Assembly: GCA_964552235.1 (NCBI GenBank) | Contig: CAZKGO010000003.1 | Coordinates: 1-64,000 of the forward strand | DNA from: CAVTHK01 sp964552235 | GTDB taxonomy: Bacteria; Spirochaetota; Spirochaetia; SZUA-6; CAVTHK01 | Direction of reading: 5' to 3' | DNA: 64,000 bases | Part shown: positions 1 to 8,479 of the stretch, piece by piece | Numbering within the stretch: the stretch's first letter is position 1 | Layout: each line of letters begins with the position of its first letter | Made by a program: the position numbers and the translations under genes | Notes under the pieces: model-generated | Told to the model about the DNA's origin: nothing | The model's input: the letters and a program-made list of their open reading frames with translations, nothing else | The model's database searches: none

Positions 1-2
1 CG

Positions 3-515
3 GGCGTGATCTACGCGAACTTCGTGGGCGCCAACAACGACCTGTTCGATCTGGACGCCACCCCCCTGCCTCCCTACACCTGGTACACCGAGGCGTTCTA
101 CGGGGCCAATGACGTGCCGCTGATCGAGCTTCCGCCGGTCAACCCGGCGATCAAGATGGCGGTCCACAACTACGCCTGGGGCGGCTACCCCAGCGCGTTC
201 TTCTCGGCTCACGCGCCGACGATCGTCGTCGGCCGCGAGCAGGCGGACCACATGAGCCGCGATCCCCAGAACATCGAGTACATGAGGTTCTCAGTGATCG
301 CCGACAGCCTCGACACGGCGATGGACTACGCCCACCGCGTGACGAAGACCGACAAGCTGATCATCTTCGACGGCGCCGTCGGCGGCGTGAACGTCAGCGA
401 GTCCCTGGGCGAGCTGCTCACCCGGGAAGCTCCCGAGGTCAACCGGCTGGTCGACGAGGTGCTGCTGCCCAAGTGGCTGGCGCAGCGCGGAGTCGGAGTC
501 CGGCTAACAGTCTAG
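3..515 (+). CDS. Unrecognised protein, 5' end cut off by window edge
   Basis: This open frame enters from the left edge, so the N-terminus is missing; the GTG at 6 is probably internal. About 170 residues remain. They are mixed alpha/beta in character, with a Pro-rich stretch (DATPLPPYTWYTEAF), a GREQADHMSRDPQ segment and a glycine-rich turn (FDGAVGGVNVSESLG) near the C-terminus. No signal peptide or membrane segment is visible in the remaining part. I do not recognise the family. It ends 30 bp before the BenE-like permease on the same strand, so it probably belongs to the same aromatic-acid operon and may be an enzyme of the upper pathway. That role is inferred from position only. Confidence 0.6.
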   Translation, partial: GVIYANFVGANNDLFDLDATPLPPYTWYTEAFYGANDVPLIELPPVNPAIKMAVHNYAWGGYPSAFFSAHAPTIVVGREQADHMSRDPQNIEYMRFSVIADSLDTAMDYAHRVTKTDKLIIFDGAVGGVNVSESLGELLTREAPEVNRLVDEVLLPKWLAQRGVGVRLTV

Positions 516-545
516 TATAAGGCACGGGACGAGGAGGTAAGGCCT

Positions 546-1633
546 ATGGCGACAGAGACACGAGAGGTCAGTAAGCTGTTCGAACAAGGGCCCGGACTGA
601 TGTCGGGCCTGCGGGATCTGCCCAGGCACCTGAACGCGAAGACGCTCACGGCGGGCTTCGTGGCAGCCATCTTCGGATGCACGGGTCCCGCGCTCCTGAT
701 CATGAACTCCGCGGCCGCGGGCAAGCTCACGGACATGCAGACCATCGGATGGCTGTTCTCCGTCTACTTCTTCGGGGGCCTGATCAGCATCATCCTGGCC
801 CTCACGTACAAGCAGCCGATCAACGGGGCCTGGTCGATTCCCGGCGCGGTCATGCTGGGCGTGTCGCTGACCCAGTTCTCGGTCTACGAGGCCTCGGGCG
901 CGTACCTGATCGCCGGCATCATCGTTCTCGTGCTGGGCCTCTCCGGGCTGATCGGGAAGATCATGAGGTGGATCCCGCTGCCGATCGTGATGGGGATGAT
1001 CGTCGGCGCCATGATCCGCTTCGGGACGGGCATCGTCACTTCGACGCTGGCCTTTCCCTTTATGGGCGCCGCAGCCCTGGTCGGCTACTTCGTGCTTCCG
1101 AAGGTGACCAAGAAGATACCGCCGGTCCTGGGCGCGCTCGTCCTCGGCCTCGTCGCCGCCGCGTTCCGCGGACGACTGGACTGGAGCAAGTCCGTCTTCG
1201 ACATGGTGGCTCCGACCTTTGTCGCGCCCCAGTTCAGCCTCGATGCCTTTTTCTCCATCGCGATCCCGCTCGCTGTCCTGGTGATGGGCGCGGAGAACGC
1301 CCAGGCCATCGGCGTTCTCATGGTGGAGAAGTACAAGCCGCCGATCAACGTGATGACCATCGTCAGCGGCATCGGCGGGATCATCACCTCGTTCTTCGGC
1401 GGTCACAACGCCAACATCGCGGGGCCCATGACCGCGATCTGCTCGTCCGAGGAGGCCGGCGAGAACAAGGAAGGCAGGTACGCGGCGACCGTGGTCAACG
1501 GCGTGCTGTTCGGCGGCTTCGGTCTCTTCGCCTCGCTGGCGGTGGCCTTTGTGAAGGGGCTGCCCAGCAGCCTCATCGGGATCCTGGCGGGGCTCTCGAT
1601 GATCGGCGTTCTGCTGAGCGCCCTCCAGGGGGC
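546..1633 (+). CDS. BenE-family benzoate/H+ symporter-like permease (3' end lost in gap)
   Basis: Polytopic inner-membrane protein with about ten hydrophobic segments over 362 residues before the N gap; BenE proteins are usually about 390-400 residues, so only the last helix or so is missing. The signature region FGGHNANIAGPMTAICSSEE (about residues 284-303) matches the conserved glycine/alanine and ICSSEEA-like motif of the BenE family (benzoate membrane transport protein). The ATG at 546 follows a strong GAGGAGG at 531-537. Placement directly ahead of a lower meta-cleavage operon supports uptake of an aromatic or cyclic acid. The family is fairly secure; benzoate itself as the substrate is inference. 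Confidence 0.82.
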
Positions 1634-1733
1634 NNNNNNNNNNNNNNNNNNNNNNNNNNNNNNNNNNNNNNNNNNNNNNNNNNNNNNNNNNNNNNNNNNN
1701 NNNNNNNNNNNNNNNNNNNNNNNNNNNNNNNNN
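1634..1733. other. Assembly gap of 100 N
   Basis: Exactly 100 N, the conventional placeholder for a gap of unknown size. It truncates the BenE-like gene on the left and the QPRTase-like gene on the right. The reading frame happens to stay open across the Ns, but the two sides are unrelated families and should not be read as a fusion. Confidence 0.98.
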
Positions 1734-2459
1734 CAGGACGGCGTGCTGGCCGGAGTCGGGCAGGCCCTGGCGGGCCTCGCCGAGCTGGGCGTGCGTGTTC
1801 TCGCCGCTCTCGACGAAGGGGCGGAGCTGGTCGCGGGACAGCGCATCGTGGAGATCGACGCAGGCGCTCTCCAGGTCGCCCAGGCCGAAGAGCAGATCAT
1901 CGGGCATCTGGCCAAGGCTTCGGGAATCGCAACCGCCGCTCGGCGCGCGCGCGATGCGGCCGCAGGCCGCATCCAGGTGGTGGCGGGAGCCTGGAAGAAG
2001 ATGCCTCTTGAGACCAAGGCCATGATCAGGCACTCCGTCGAGGTCGGAGGCCTGCCGTACAGGATCACGGAACAGCCCTTCCTCTATCTCGACAAGAACT
2101 ACGTGCGCATGTTCGGCGGCATCCGCGCCACGCTCGACGCCGTTGCGGGGATCCCGGACAGGATACGAGCGATCCAGCTCAAGGGCGAGACCGGCTCGAT
2201 CGCGTTCGAGGCGGGCGAGGCGATCAGCGGCGGGGCGCACATCATCATGGTGGACACGGGGCGGCGCGAGGATTTGAGGGAAGCTCTCCGAGCGAGAGCG
2301 CGGGCCGGAGCCGGCTCCGTCAAGATCGCCTTTGCCGGCGGCATTCACATAGCGGAGATTCCCCGGCTGGCAGCCGAAGGAGTCGACGTCCTCGATATTG
2401 GCACGCAGATCGTTGACGCGCCTCTGCTGCCGATGCGGTTCGACGTGCGGAGAACGTAG
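1734..2459 (+). CDS. Quinolinate phosphoribosyltransferase / ModD-like protein (5' end lost in gap)
   Basis: The 241 remaining residues follow the NadC/ModD fold: an N-terminal alpha/beta part with HLAKASGIAT (the LSGIAT helix of NadC), then the barrel with YLDKNYVRMFGGI, the acidic IAFEAGEA strand, IIMVDTG, and the FAGGIHIAEIPRLAAEGVDVLDIGT end. The pattern is closer to ModD than to NadC. The usual Thr-Arg-Lys motif that binds the phosphates reads GAWKKMPLE here, so the Arg is replaced by Trp. Only 1 bp separates its stop from the next start. NadC makes nicotinate mononucleotide from quinolinate and PRPP; a biosynthetic role is doubtful in this catabolic operon. The family call is good; the reaction is unknown. 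Confidence 0.72.
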   Translation, partial: QDGVLAGVGQALAGLAELGVRVLAALDEGAELVAGQRIVEIDAGALQVAQAEEQIIGHLAKASGIATAARRARDAAAGRIQVVAGAWKKMPLETKAMIRHSVEVGGLPYRITEQPFLYLDKNYVRMFGGIRATLDAVAGIPDRIRAIQLKGETGSIAFEAGEAISGGAHIIMVDTGRREDLREALRARARAGAGSVKIAFAGGIHIAEIPRLAAEGVDVLDIGTQIVDAPLLPMRFDVRRT

Positions 2460-2460
2460 C

Positions 2461-3399
2461 ATGGATCTGAATCTTCTCGAGAAGACCGAGATCTGGTTCG
2501 ACAACCTCGTTCTGTCTGGTGCCAACCTGACCGAGCTCGCCGCAGCCGTAGCCAGGGTGTTGGAGCTTCCGACCCAGGCCGTACTGGTGGTCGACGTGAG
2601 AGAGGACCATGTGACGCTCGACGTTCTGCAAAAGGTCGTGCGGGCCGAGCAGTTCATGGGCAAGCGGGACGAGCTCCTGCGGGCGCTGTCGGCGATCCAG
2701 GGCGTAACCGTCACTGACAGGACCGAGGTCCACTCCGACGGCATTCTCGGCATGATCGGGCTGGATCGCGACGAGGTACCGGCGGCGCTGGAGCGCACGC
2801 GCGGAATGACCGACGATGTGCGCGCCCGCGTCAGCCGCCGCGCGCTCGTCGTTCCCACCGGCTTCGAGGTCCAGAGGGGCATGATCGTGGATACCAATTC
2901 GCCCTTCATCCGCAGCGTGCTCAGCTCGCGCGGATACAGCGTGAAGGTCGCCCCCGCCCAGCCTGATGACGCAGACGTCCTTGCCGGCGTGCTGCGTCTC
3001 GCCGTCTCCGAAGGGTTTGGGCTGGTGGTCACGACCGGCGGCGTCGGTGCAGAGGACAAGGACTATTCCGTGGAGGCCGTGCTCCAGGTAGCGCCCGACG
3101 CGAGCACTCCCTACACCGTGCACTTCCAGAAAGGAACCGGGCGCCACGTCAAGGACGGGGTGAGGATCGCCGTCGGCTCCAGCGGTGTCTGCCGCTTCGT
3201 GGCCCTGCCCGGGCCCAACGATGAGGTGCAGGCGGCCCTCCCGGTGCTGGTGGACTGCCTCGGCCGCGGGGACGACGACGCGGATACGGCCGAAGCGATC
3301 GCGGCGGTTCTGCGCGAGAAGCTCAGGGACCGCAAGAGCTGGCATCACCACGACGCCGCGCAAGCCGGTGCCTCGCATTCTGACAAGGAGTCGACATGA
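2461..3399 (+). CDS. MoaB/CinA-type molybdopterin-binding-domain protein
   Basis: 312 residues. The C-terminal two thirds (about 120-285) resemble the MoCF_biosynth/CinA N-terminal fold: VQRGMIVDTNSPFIRSVLSS, GLVVTTGGVGAEDKDYS (the TGG.G motif that binds molybdopterin) and VALPGPNDEVQAALP. The N-terminal ~110 residues are not recognised. The ATG at 2461 lies 1 bp after the upstream stop and gives a natural N-terminus (MDLNLLEK). The 3' end overlaps the hydratase gene by ATGA. In known pathways this fold adenylylates or binds molybdopterin, or hydrolyses pyridine or ADP-ribose compounds (CinA). Sitting next to a QPRTase-like protein it might serve a molybdenum hydroxylase or act on a nucleotide, but neither is shown by the sequence. 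Confidence 0.7.
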   Translation: MDLNLLEKTEIWFDNLVLSGANLTELAAAVARVLELPTQAVLVVDVREDHVTLDVLQKVVRAEQFMGKRDELLRALSAIQGVTVTDRTEVHSDGILGMIGLDRDEVPAALERTRGMTDDVRARVSRRALVVPTGFEVQRGMIVDTNSPFIRSVLSSRGYSVKVAPAQPDDADVLAGVLRLAVSEGFGLVVTTGGVGAEDKDYSVEAVLQVAPDASTPYTVHFQKGTGRHVKDGVRIAVGSSGVCRFVALPGPNDEVQAALPVLVDCLGRGDDDADTAEAIAAVLREKLRDRKSWHHHDAAQAGASHSDKEST

Positions 3400-4193
3400 C
3401 CCAGAGCGAAATCAAGCAGGCGGCCGAGAGCCTCAGGACCGCCGCCGAGACCCGCAAGCCGATCGAGCCGCTCACGGAGCGATACCCGGGCATCAGCATC
3501 GCTGATGCCTACGCCATCCAACTGCAGAACGTAAGCGCGTGGCAGCAGGCGGGCGCGCGGGTGATCGGCAAGAAGATCGGTCTGACCTCCAAGGCGATGC
3601 AGAAGATGCTCAACGTGCCCCAGCCCGACTACGGCTTCCTGCTCGACTTCCACGTCGTAGCCCCGAGCGAGCCGGCGAGCCTCGGCCGGCTCCTGCAGCC
3701 GAGAGTCGAGTCGGAGATCGCCTTCGTTCTCGATCGTCCGCTCAAGGGCCCCGGCGTCACGCACGTCGAGGTCCTGCGCTGCTGCGCCGGAGTCATGCCG
3801 GCCTTCGAGATCATCGACAGCCGCATCCGGGACTGGAAGATCAAGATCCAGGACACGATCGCGGACAACGCCTCCTGCGGCGCCATCGTCCTCGGGCCGC
3901 GCCTGGTGCCTGTCGGCGACGTGGATCTCCGCCTGACGGGCCTGGTGCTCGAACACAACGGCGCAGTGGTCGACACCGCCGCGGGGGCTGCCGTGCTCGG
4001 CCACCCGGCCCACGCCGTGGCCTGGCTCGTCAACACGCTGGGGACGCTGGGCGTGGCACTGGAGGCCGGCGAAGTGGTGCTTTCGGGCTCGCTCACCAAG
4101 GCCTACGACGCGCGGCCGGGCGATCACTTCGAGGCCCATTTCGGCGGACTCGGGGCCGTGAGCGCCCGCTTCGCGGCCGAAGCGCAGGGATGA
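3396..4193 (+). CDS. mhpD: 2-hydroxypenta-2,4-dienoate (2-oxopent-4-enoate) hydratase
   Basis: 265 residues, the normal length for MhpD/DmpE/XylJ, a member of the fumarylacetoacetate-hydrolase superfamily. The metal-binding acidic pair appears in RVESEIAFVLDRPL (E105, E107), and GKKIGLTSKAMQKMLNVPQPDYG is the typical substrate-pocket region. It adds water to 2-oxopent-4-enoate to give 4-hydroxy-2-oxovalerate, the first step of the lower meta-cleavage pathway, in the cytoplasm. It is translationally coupled to the upstream gene (ATGA) and followed 15 bp later by the acetaldehyde dehydrogenase gene, the standard order of this operon. The related 4-oxalocrotonate decarboxylase is similar in sequence and remains an alternative. 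Confidence 0.9.
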   Translation: MTQSEIKQAAESLRTAAETRKPIEPLTERYPGISIADAYAIQLQNVSAWQQAGARVIGKKIGLTSKAMQKMLNVPQPDYGFLLDFHVVAPSEPASLGRLLQPRVESEIAFVLDRPLKGPGVTHVEVLRCCAGVMPAFEIIDSRIRDWKIKIQDTIADNASCGAIVLGPRLVPVGDVDLRLTGLVLEHNGAVVDTAAGAAVLGHPAHAVAWLVNTLGTLGVALEAGEVVLSGSLTKAYDARPGDHFEAHFGGLGAVSARFAAEAQG

Positions 4194-4208
4194 GAAACGG
4201 AGGCGGGA

Positions 4209-5096
4209 ATGGGAGAGCGCATCAAGGCAGCGATCATCGGTCCCGGCAACATCGGGATGGACCTGATGTTCAAGCTGCTGCGCAGCGACGTGATCGAGGT
4301 CCGCACCGTCGCGGGGATCGTGGCGGGCTCCAAGGGTCTGGCCATGGCCAAGGAGCGGGGACTGCGGACCTCGCATGAGGGGATCGGCTGCATCCTCGAA
4401 GATCGGGAGATCCGCATTGTCTTCGACGCGACTGGAGCCAAGCCGCACCAGGCACACGCGCCGCTGCTGGAAAAGGCCGGGAAGGTGGCCGTGGACCTGA
4501 CCCCGGCCGCGATCGGACCCTACGTAGTGCCGGCCGTCAACCTGGGAGACCATCTCGACCGCACGAACATCAACATGGTCACCTGCGGCGGGCAGGCGAC
4601 CATCCCGATCGTGGCCGCCATCAACAGGGCGGCCGACGTGGAATACGCGGAGATCGTGGCGACCATCGCCAGCAAGAGCGCGGGGCCGGGCACCCGGCAG
4701 AACATCGACGAGTTCACCCAGACCACGGCCAGGGGGCTGGAGAAGGTCGGCGGCGCCGACCGGGCGCGGGCCCTCATCATCCTCAACCCGGCCGAGCCGC
4801 CGATCATCATGCGGGACACCATCTACACCCGCGTCCGCAGGCCCGACATGGCGAAGATCACCGAGGCCGTCAACGCCATGGTGGCCACGGTTGCGAAGTA
4901 CGTTCCCGGCTACCGCCTCAAGGTGCCGCCCATGATCGACGGCGACAAGGTGACCACAATGATCGAAGTCACCGGCGCGGGCGACTACCTGCCGGTGTAC
5001 GCCGGGAACCTGGACATCATGACCGCTGCGGCGACTGCTGCAGGAGAGGTGATCGCCCGCAGGATGCTCGCCGCGCGGCTTCAGGAGGTTCGATAG
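4209..5096 (+). CDS. mhpF: Acetaldehyde dehydrogenase (acetylating)
   Basis: 295 residues. A Rossmann dinucleotide motif (AAIIGPGNIGMDL, residues 8-20) starts the protein, and the catalytic cysteine is C126 in NMVTCGGQATIPIV, as in DmpF/MhpF. The enzyme converts acetaldehyde, NAD and CoA to acetyl-CoA. In this family it forms a channelling complex with the aldolase encoded immediately downstream (2 bp gap), so toxic acetaldehyde is not released. Length, order and motifs all match; I see nothing unusual. GAGG-like purines precede the ATG. Confidence 0.93.
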   Translation: MGERIKAAIIGPGNIGMDLMFKLLRSDVIEVRTVAGIVAGSKGLAMAKERGLRTSHEGIGCILEDREIRIVFDATGAKPHQAHAPLLEKAGKVAVDLTPAAIGPYVVPAVNLGDHLDRTNINMVTCGGQATIPIVAAINRAADVEYAEIVATIASKSAGPGTRQNIDEFTQTTARGLEKVGGADRARALIILNPAEPPIIMRDTIYTRVRRPDMAKITEAVNAMVATVAKYVPGYRLKVPPMIDGDKVTTMIEVTGAGDYLPVYAGNLDIMTAAATAAGEVIARRMLAARLQEVR

Positions 5097-5098
5097 CC

Positions 5099-6118
5099 AT
5101 GTCCCGTTTCATCAGGATCGTCGACACGACTCTGCGCGACGGATCGCACGCAGTCAGCCACCAGTACACCCCCGAGGCGGTCGGCGAGATCGCCGCGGCC
5201 CTCGACGCTGCCGGCGTCGACACCGTGGAGGTCAGCCACGGCGACGGGCTGGGCGGCTCGACCTACCAGTACGGGTTTTCCTACGCCCCCGAAGAGGAGT
5301 ACCTCAAGGCGGCCTCGGCAGCGCTCAAGAAGTCGAAGATGGCGGTTCTCCTGCTGCCGGGCATCGGCACGGTCGAGGACCTCGAGCGTGCGGCGCACCT
5401 GGGCGCCCGCGTCGTGCGCGTGGCCACCCACGTGACCGAAGCCGACGTCGGCGAGCAGCATGTGAAGGCCGGCAAGCAGATGGGCCTGGAGGTGATGGTC
5501 TTCTTGATGATGGCCCACATGGTGGACGCCGCCAAGGTGGTCGAGCAGGCCAGGCTGTTCGAGAGCTACGGCGCAGACGTGATCTACCTCGTCGACTCCG
5601 CCGGTGCCATGGTGCCCGCGGAGGCGGCAGCCAAGGTGCGGGCGATGAAGGAGGCGCTCTCCGTTCCGGTGGGCATCCACACGCACAACAACCTGGGCCT
5701 GGCCATCGGCAACTCGCTGGCCGGCATCGAGGCCGGGGCGGACGTGGCCGACGGCTCGTGCAAGGGCATGGGGGCGGGCTCGGGCAACGCCCAGACCGAG
5801 GTGCTGGTGGCCGTGCTGAAGAAGCTCGGCTACGAGACGGGTGTGGACCTCTACCGCATCATGGACGCGGCCGACGACGTGGTCGCTAGGCACATGAAGC
5901 GGCCGCAGGTGATCGACCGCAACTCGCTCAGCCTGGGCTACGCGGGCGTGTACAGCAGCTTCATGCTGCACTCGCTGCGGGCTGCGGAGAAGTTCGGCCT
6001 CGATGCGAGGGATATCCTCGTGGAGCTCGGCAGGCGCAAGACCGTGGGCGGCCAGGAAGACATGATCGTCGACGTGGCCTACGAGATGACACACAAAAAG
6101 CAGGGGGCGAAGCGGTGA
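5099..6118 (+). CDS. mhpE: 4-hydroxy-2-oxovalerate aldolase
   Basis: 339 residues with the HMG-CoA-lyase-like TIM barrel: IVDTTLRDGSHAV at residues 7-19 (catalytic Arg13, metal-binding Asp14) and the metal-binding HTHNNLG motif near residue 198. The C-terminal helical part, which contacts the dehydrogenase in DmpG/MhpE, is present. It splits 4-hydroxy-2-oxovalerate into pyruvate and acetaldehyde and passes the latter to the upstream-encoded dehydrogenase. Its stop overlaps the GTG of the M24-like gene (GTGA), so that gene is part of the same translational unit. Confidence 0.94.
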   Translation: MSRFIRIVDTTLRDGSHAVSHQYTPEAVGEIAAALDAAGVDTVEVSHGDGLGGSTYQYGFSYAPEEEYLKAASAALKKSKMAVLLLPGIGTVEDLERAAHLGARVVRVATHVTEADVGEQHVKAGKQMGLEVMVFLMMAHMVDAAKVVEQARLFESYGADVIYLVDSAGAMVPAEAAAKVRAMKEALSVPVGIHTHNNLGLAIGNSLAGIEAGADVADGSCKGMGAGSGNAQTEVLVAVLKKLGYETGVDLYRIMDAADDVVARHMKRPQVIDRNSLSLGYAGVYSSFMLHSLRAAEKFGLDARDILVELGRRKTVGGQEDMIVDVAYEMTHKKQGAKR

Positions 6119-7227
6119 ACGAAGCGCGCGAAGTCTATCTCGCCAGGATCAAGCGGCTGCAGGAAGTCCTGGCGGAGCAGAACATCGACGCGGCTCTTCT
6201 CTTCGACCGCGAGAACCTGAACTACTACACGGGCATCGAGCAGACAGAGTGCATGGGCGTCCTGATCCCCCGCAAGGGGCCGGCGATCGGCTCGACCCTC
6301 TCCCTCGACGTGGCCTACACCAGGACCGCCTGCGTGCTCGACGACATCCGGGGCTATCGCTTCCCGAGAGAATCGCTGCAGGGCTCCCTGATCGGCATCA
6401 TGGACGAGCTCGGGCTCAAGAAGCCCAAGATCGGATTCGAGCGCTACTTCGTCTCGTTTGCCGTGTTCAAGGCTCTCCACGACCGGTTCGGCGCCGACAG
6501 CTTCTGCGACCTCGCGCCGGCCATATACCGCCAGAGATCGATCAAGAGCGACAGCGAGATCGCGCTGATCCGTCAGGCCTCCCGGGCGGTCGTCGCGGGC
6601 ATGAAGGCGGCGGCAGCGGCGCTGCGCGAGGGAGTCACGGAAAGGCAGATCGCCGCGGAAGCGGAGTACGCTTCGATGAAGGCAGGGTCCGACGGCACGC
6701 CGTTCCGCGCGCAGGTGGTCTCGGGCGACAGGACGCTGGTCACCCATCCCTTTGCCACTGACCGCAAGCTCGGCCGGGGGGACCTCGTGCTGATCCACAT
6801 CGGCGCGCGCTGCCGCGGCTACATCTCCAAGATGTGCCGCAGCGCCGCCGTCGGCAGGCCGACCGAGGGCCGCAGACAGGGCTACGCGGCCCTCGTCGCC
6901 GCGCAGGGCGCGGCCATCGAGCGGATGAAGCCGGGCGTGCCCGTCAAGGAGATCGCCGAAGCCGCCGTGGCCGAGATGACGAGACGGAGCTACGGCGATG
7001 CCTTCCTACCCGTGATCGGCTACGGCGTGGGTCTGCGTCAGTCGGAGTTCTACCCCGTGATCGCCACAACCAACGAGTATCCCCTCGAGGCGAACATGGT
7101 CGTCGATGTGCTGATGCCCTCGATCTACCGCGCCGACGTGGGAGGCACCCGCATCACCGACACCCTGCTGGTGACCGCCGCGGGAGCCGAAAGGCTGACT
7201 GACTATCCGACGGATCTGATCGAGGTG
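6115..7227 (+). CDS. M24-fold (creatinase/aminopeptidase P-like) protein lacking all metal ligands, 3' end in gap
   Basis: 371 residues before the gap, almost full length for an M24B protein: an N-terminal creatinase-like domain (1-140) and a pita-bread domain (145-360). All five positions that bind the two metals in aminopeptidase P are substituted: H228 (LIHIGA) and K239 (YISKMCR) for the two Asp, Y303 (IGYGVGL) for the His, M334 (LMPSIY) and T348 (TRITDT) for the two Glu. A metallopeptidase is therefore unlikely. Creatinase shows that the fold can work as a metal-free C-N hydrolase. Coupled by GTGA to the aldolase gene, it may act on an intermediate of this pathway; its substrate is unknown. 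Confidence 0.8.
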
Positions 7228-7327
7228 NNNNNNNNNNNNNNNNNNNNNNNNNNNNNNNNNNNNNNNNNNNNNNNNNNNNNNNNNNNNNNNNNNNNNNNNN
7301 NNNNNNNNNNNNNNNNNNNNNNNNNNN
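7228..7327. other. Assembly gap of 100 N
   Basis: A second run of exactly 100 N. On the left a forward gene is cut close to its natural end; on the right the first visible bases are the stop codon of a reverse-strand gene. No gene needs to cross it, so the join between the meta-cleavage contig and the rest rests on scaffolding only. Confidence 0.98.
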
Positions 7328-8404
7328 CTACCTCCCGTAGTAGATGCGCGGCGGGCGCAGGCGCTCCCACATCCGGTCGCAGGCGTCCAGCTCCTCCTGC
7401 GTGAGCCTGACCTCGGTGGCCGCGATGTTCTGCTCGAGCTGCTCGATCGAAGTCGCGCCGTTGACCACCGAGCACACGACCGGGTCCCTGAGGCACCAGG
7501 CGAGGGCGAACTGGGCGAGGGTGCGCCCGTGCGCGCTCGCAACCTTCTTCAATTCTTCCACGACCTCGAAGTCGAGGTCGTTCCAGTAGCGCAGGTTGTA
7601 CTTGTAGCCGAGGTGGGCCAGGGCGAAGCGGGTGCCCTCGGGCGGCGGGTTCTCCTTGCTGTACTTGCCCGAGAGGAAGCCCGCGGCCATCGGGCTGTAG
7701 GGGCAGACGCCGACGCCCTCCTCGCGGCAGAGGGGAAGCAGCTCGTACTCGGGGTCGCGGGTGAGCAGGTTGTAGGGCGGTTGAACGCAGTCCCAACGCG
7801 CCAGCCCGAGCTTGTCGCTGGTCCACAACGCCTTTGAAAGCTGGAACGCGCGGTAGTTCGAGCAGCCGAGGTAGCGCACCTTGCCCTGGCGCACCAGGTC
7901 GTCCATTGCGCGCAGCGTCTCCTCGATCGGCGTGTCGTAGTCGGGCATGTGGGCGTAGTAGACGTCGATGTAATCGGTGTCGAGGCGCCGCAGGCTCGCT
8001 TCGACGGCGGCCATGATGTGCTTGCGGTTCAGTCCGATGTCGTGCGGCGGAGTCTCGTCGCCCCAGGCCCAGGGAAAGAAGGGCTTGGGCCGCGCCAGGT
8101 CCCAGGGGCCGGAGAACTTCTGCTCGCCGTAGCGGCTGCCGAGCTTGAGGATGTGGCCGACCTTGGAGGTGACGACGAGCGAGTCGCGCCTGCCCTTGAG
8201 AGCGCGGCCGAGGATGCTTTCGGTCTCGCCGTTGACGTACATGTCGGCGCAGTCGATGAACGTGACGCCGCGGTCGACAGCCGCGTCGATGATGCGCCGC
8301 GCCTGCGCTTCCTCGACCTGCTTGCCGAAGGTCATGGTGCCGAGGCAGTAGCTCGAGACCTTGAGACCCGTTCTTCCCAGCTTGCGGTATTCCATGGGCG
8401 CCAT
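7328..8404 (-). CDS. Aldo/keto reductase
   Basis: 358 residues, a complete (beta/alpha)8 NADPH-dependent reductase. The catalytic tetrad is visible as D51, Y56 (FIDCADMYVNGE), K81 (VTSKVG) and H153 (VYYAHMPD). The N-terminus MEYRKLGRTGLKVS is typical of the AKR families that include Tas and YghZ-like proteins. Two starts are possible: ATG at 8404 (MAPMEYRK) or ATG at 8395 (MEYRK); neither has a strong ribosome-binding site, and the second matches the family better. The stop codon touches the N gap. The substrate is not predictable; a sugar or aldehyde is likely given the many sugar genes nearby. Confidence 0.93.
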   Translation of the reverse strand: MAPMEYRKLGRTGLKVSSYCLGTMTFGKQVEEAQARRIIDAAVDRGVTFIDCADMYVNGETESILGRALKGRRDSLVVTSKVGHILKLGSRYGEQKFSGPWDLARPKPFFPWAWGDETPPHDIGLNRKHIMAAVEASLRRLDTDYIDVYYAHMPDYDTPIEETLRAMDDLVRQGKVRYLGCSNYRAFQLSKALWTSDKLGLARWDCVQPPYNLLTRDPEYELLPLCREEGVGVCPYSPMAAGFLSGKYSKENPPPEGTRFALAHLGYKYNLRYWNDLDFEVVEELKKVASAHGRTLAQFALAWCLRDPVVCSVVNGATSIEQLEQNIAATEVRLTQEELDACDRMWERLRPPRIYYGR

Positions 8405-8479
8405 TATGCCACGGGACGGCGCGGCTGTCGCGCCCGCCGCGGGGGACTAGAGAGAATCGAGGCGCCTGTCGGAGGCGGC

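Noticed and set aside
546..2459. Apparent fusion of BenE permease and QPRTase-like protein in one frame
   Set aside because: The frame stays open only because the 100 Ns are translated as unknown residues; the halves belong to unrelated families and the gap size is unknown.
504..3059. Very long reverse-strand open frame opposite the BenE to molybdopterin-binding genes
   Set aside because: It is a low-complexity His/Arg/Asp-rich shadow of well-supported forward genes and runs through the N gap.
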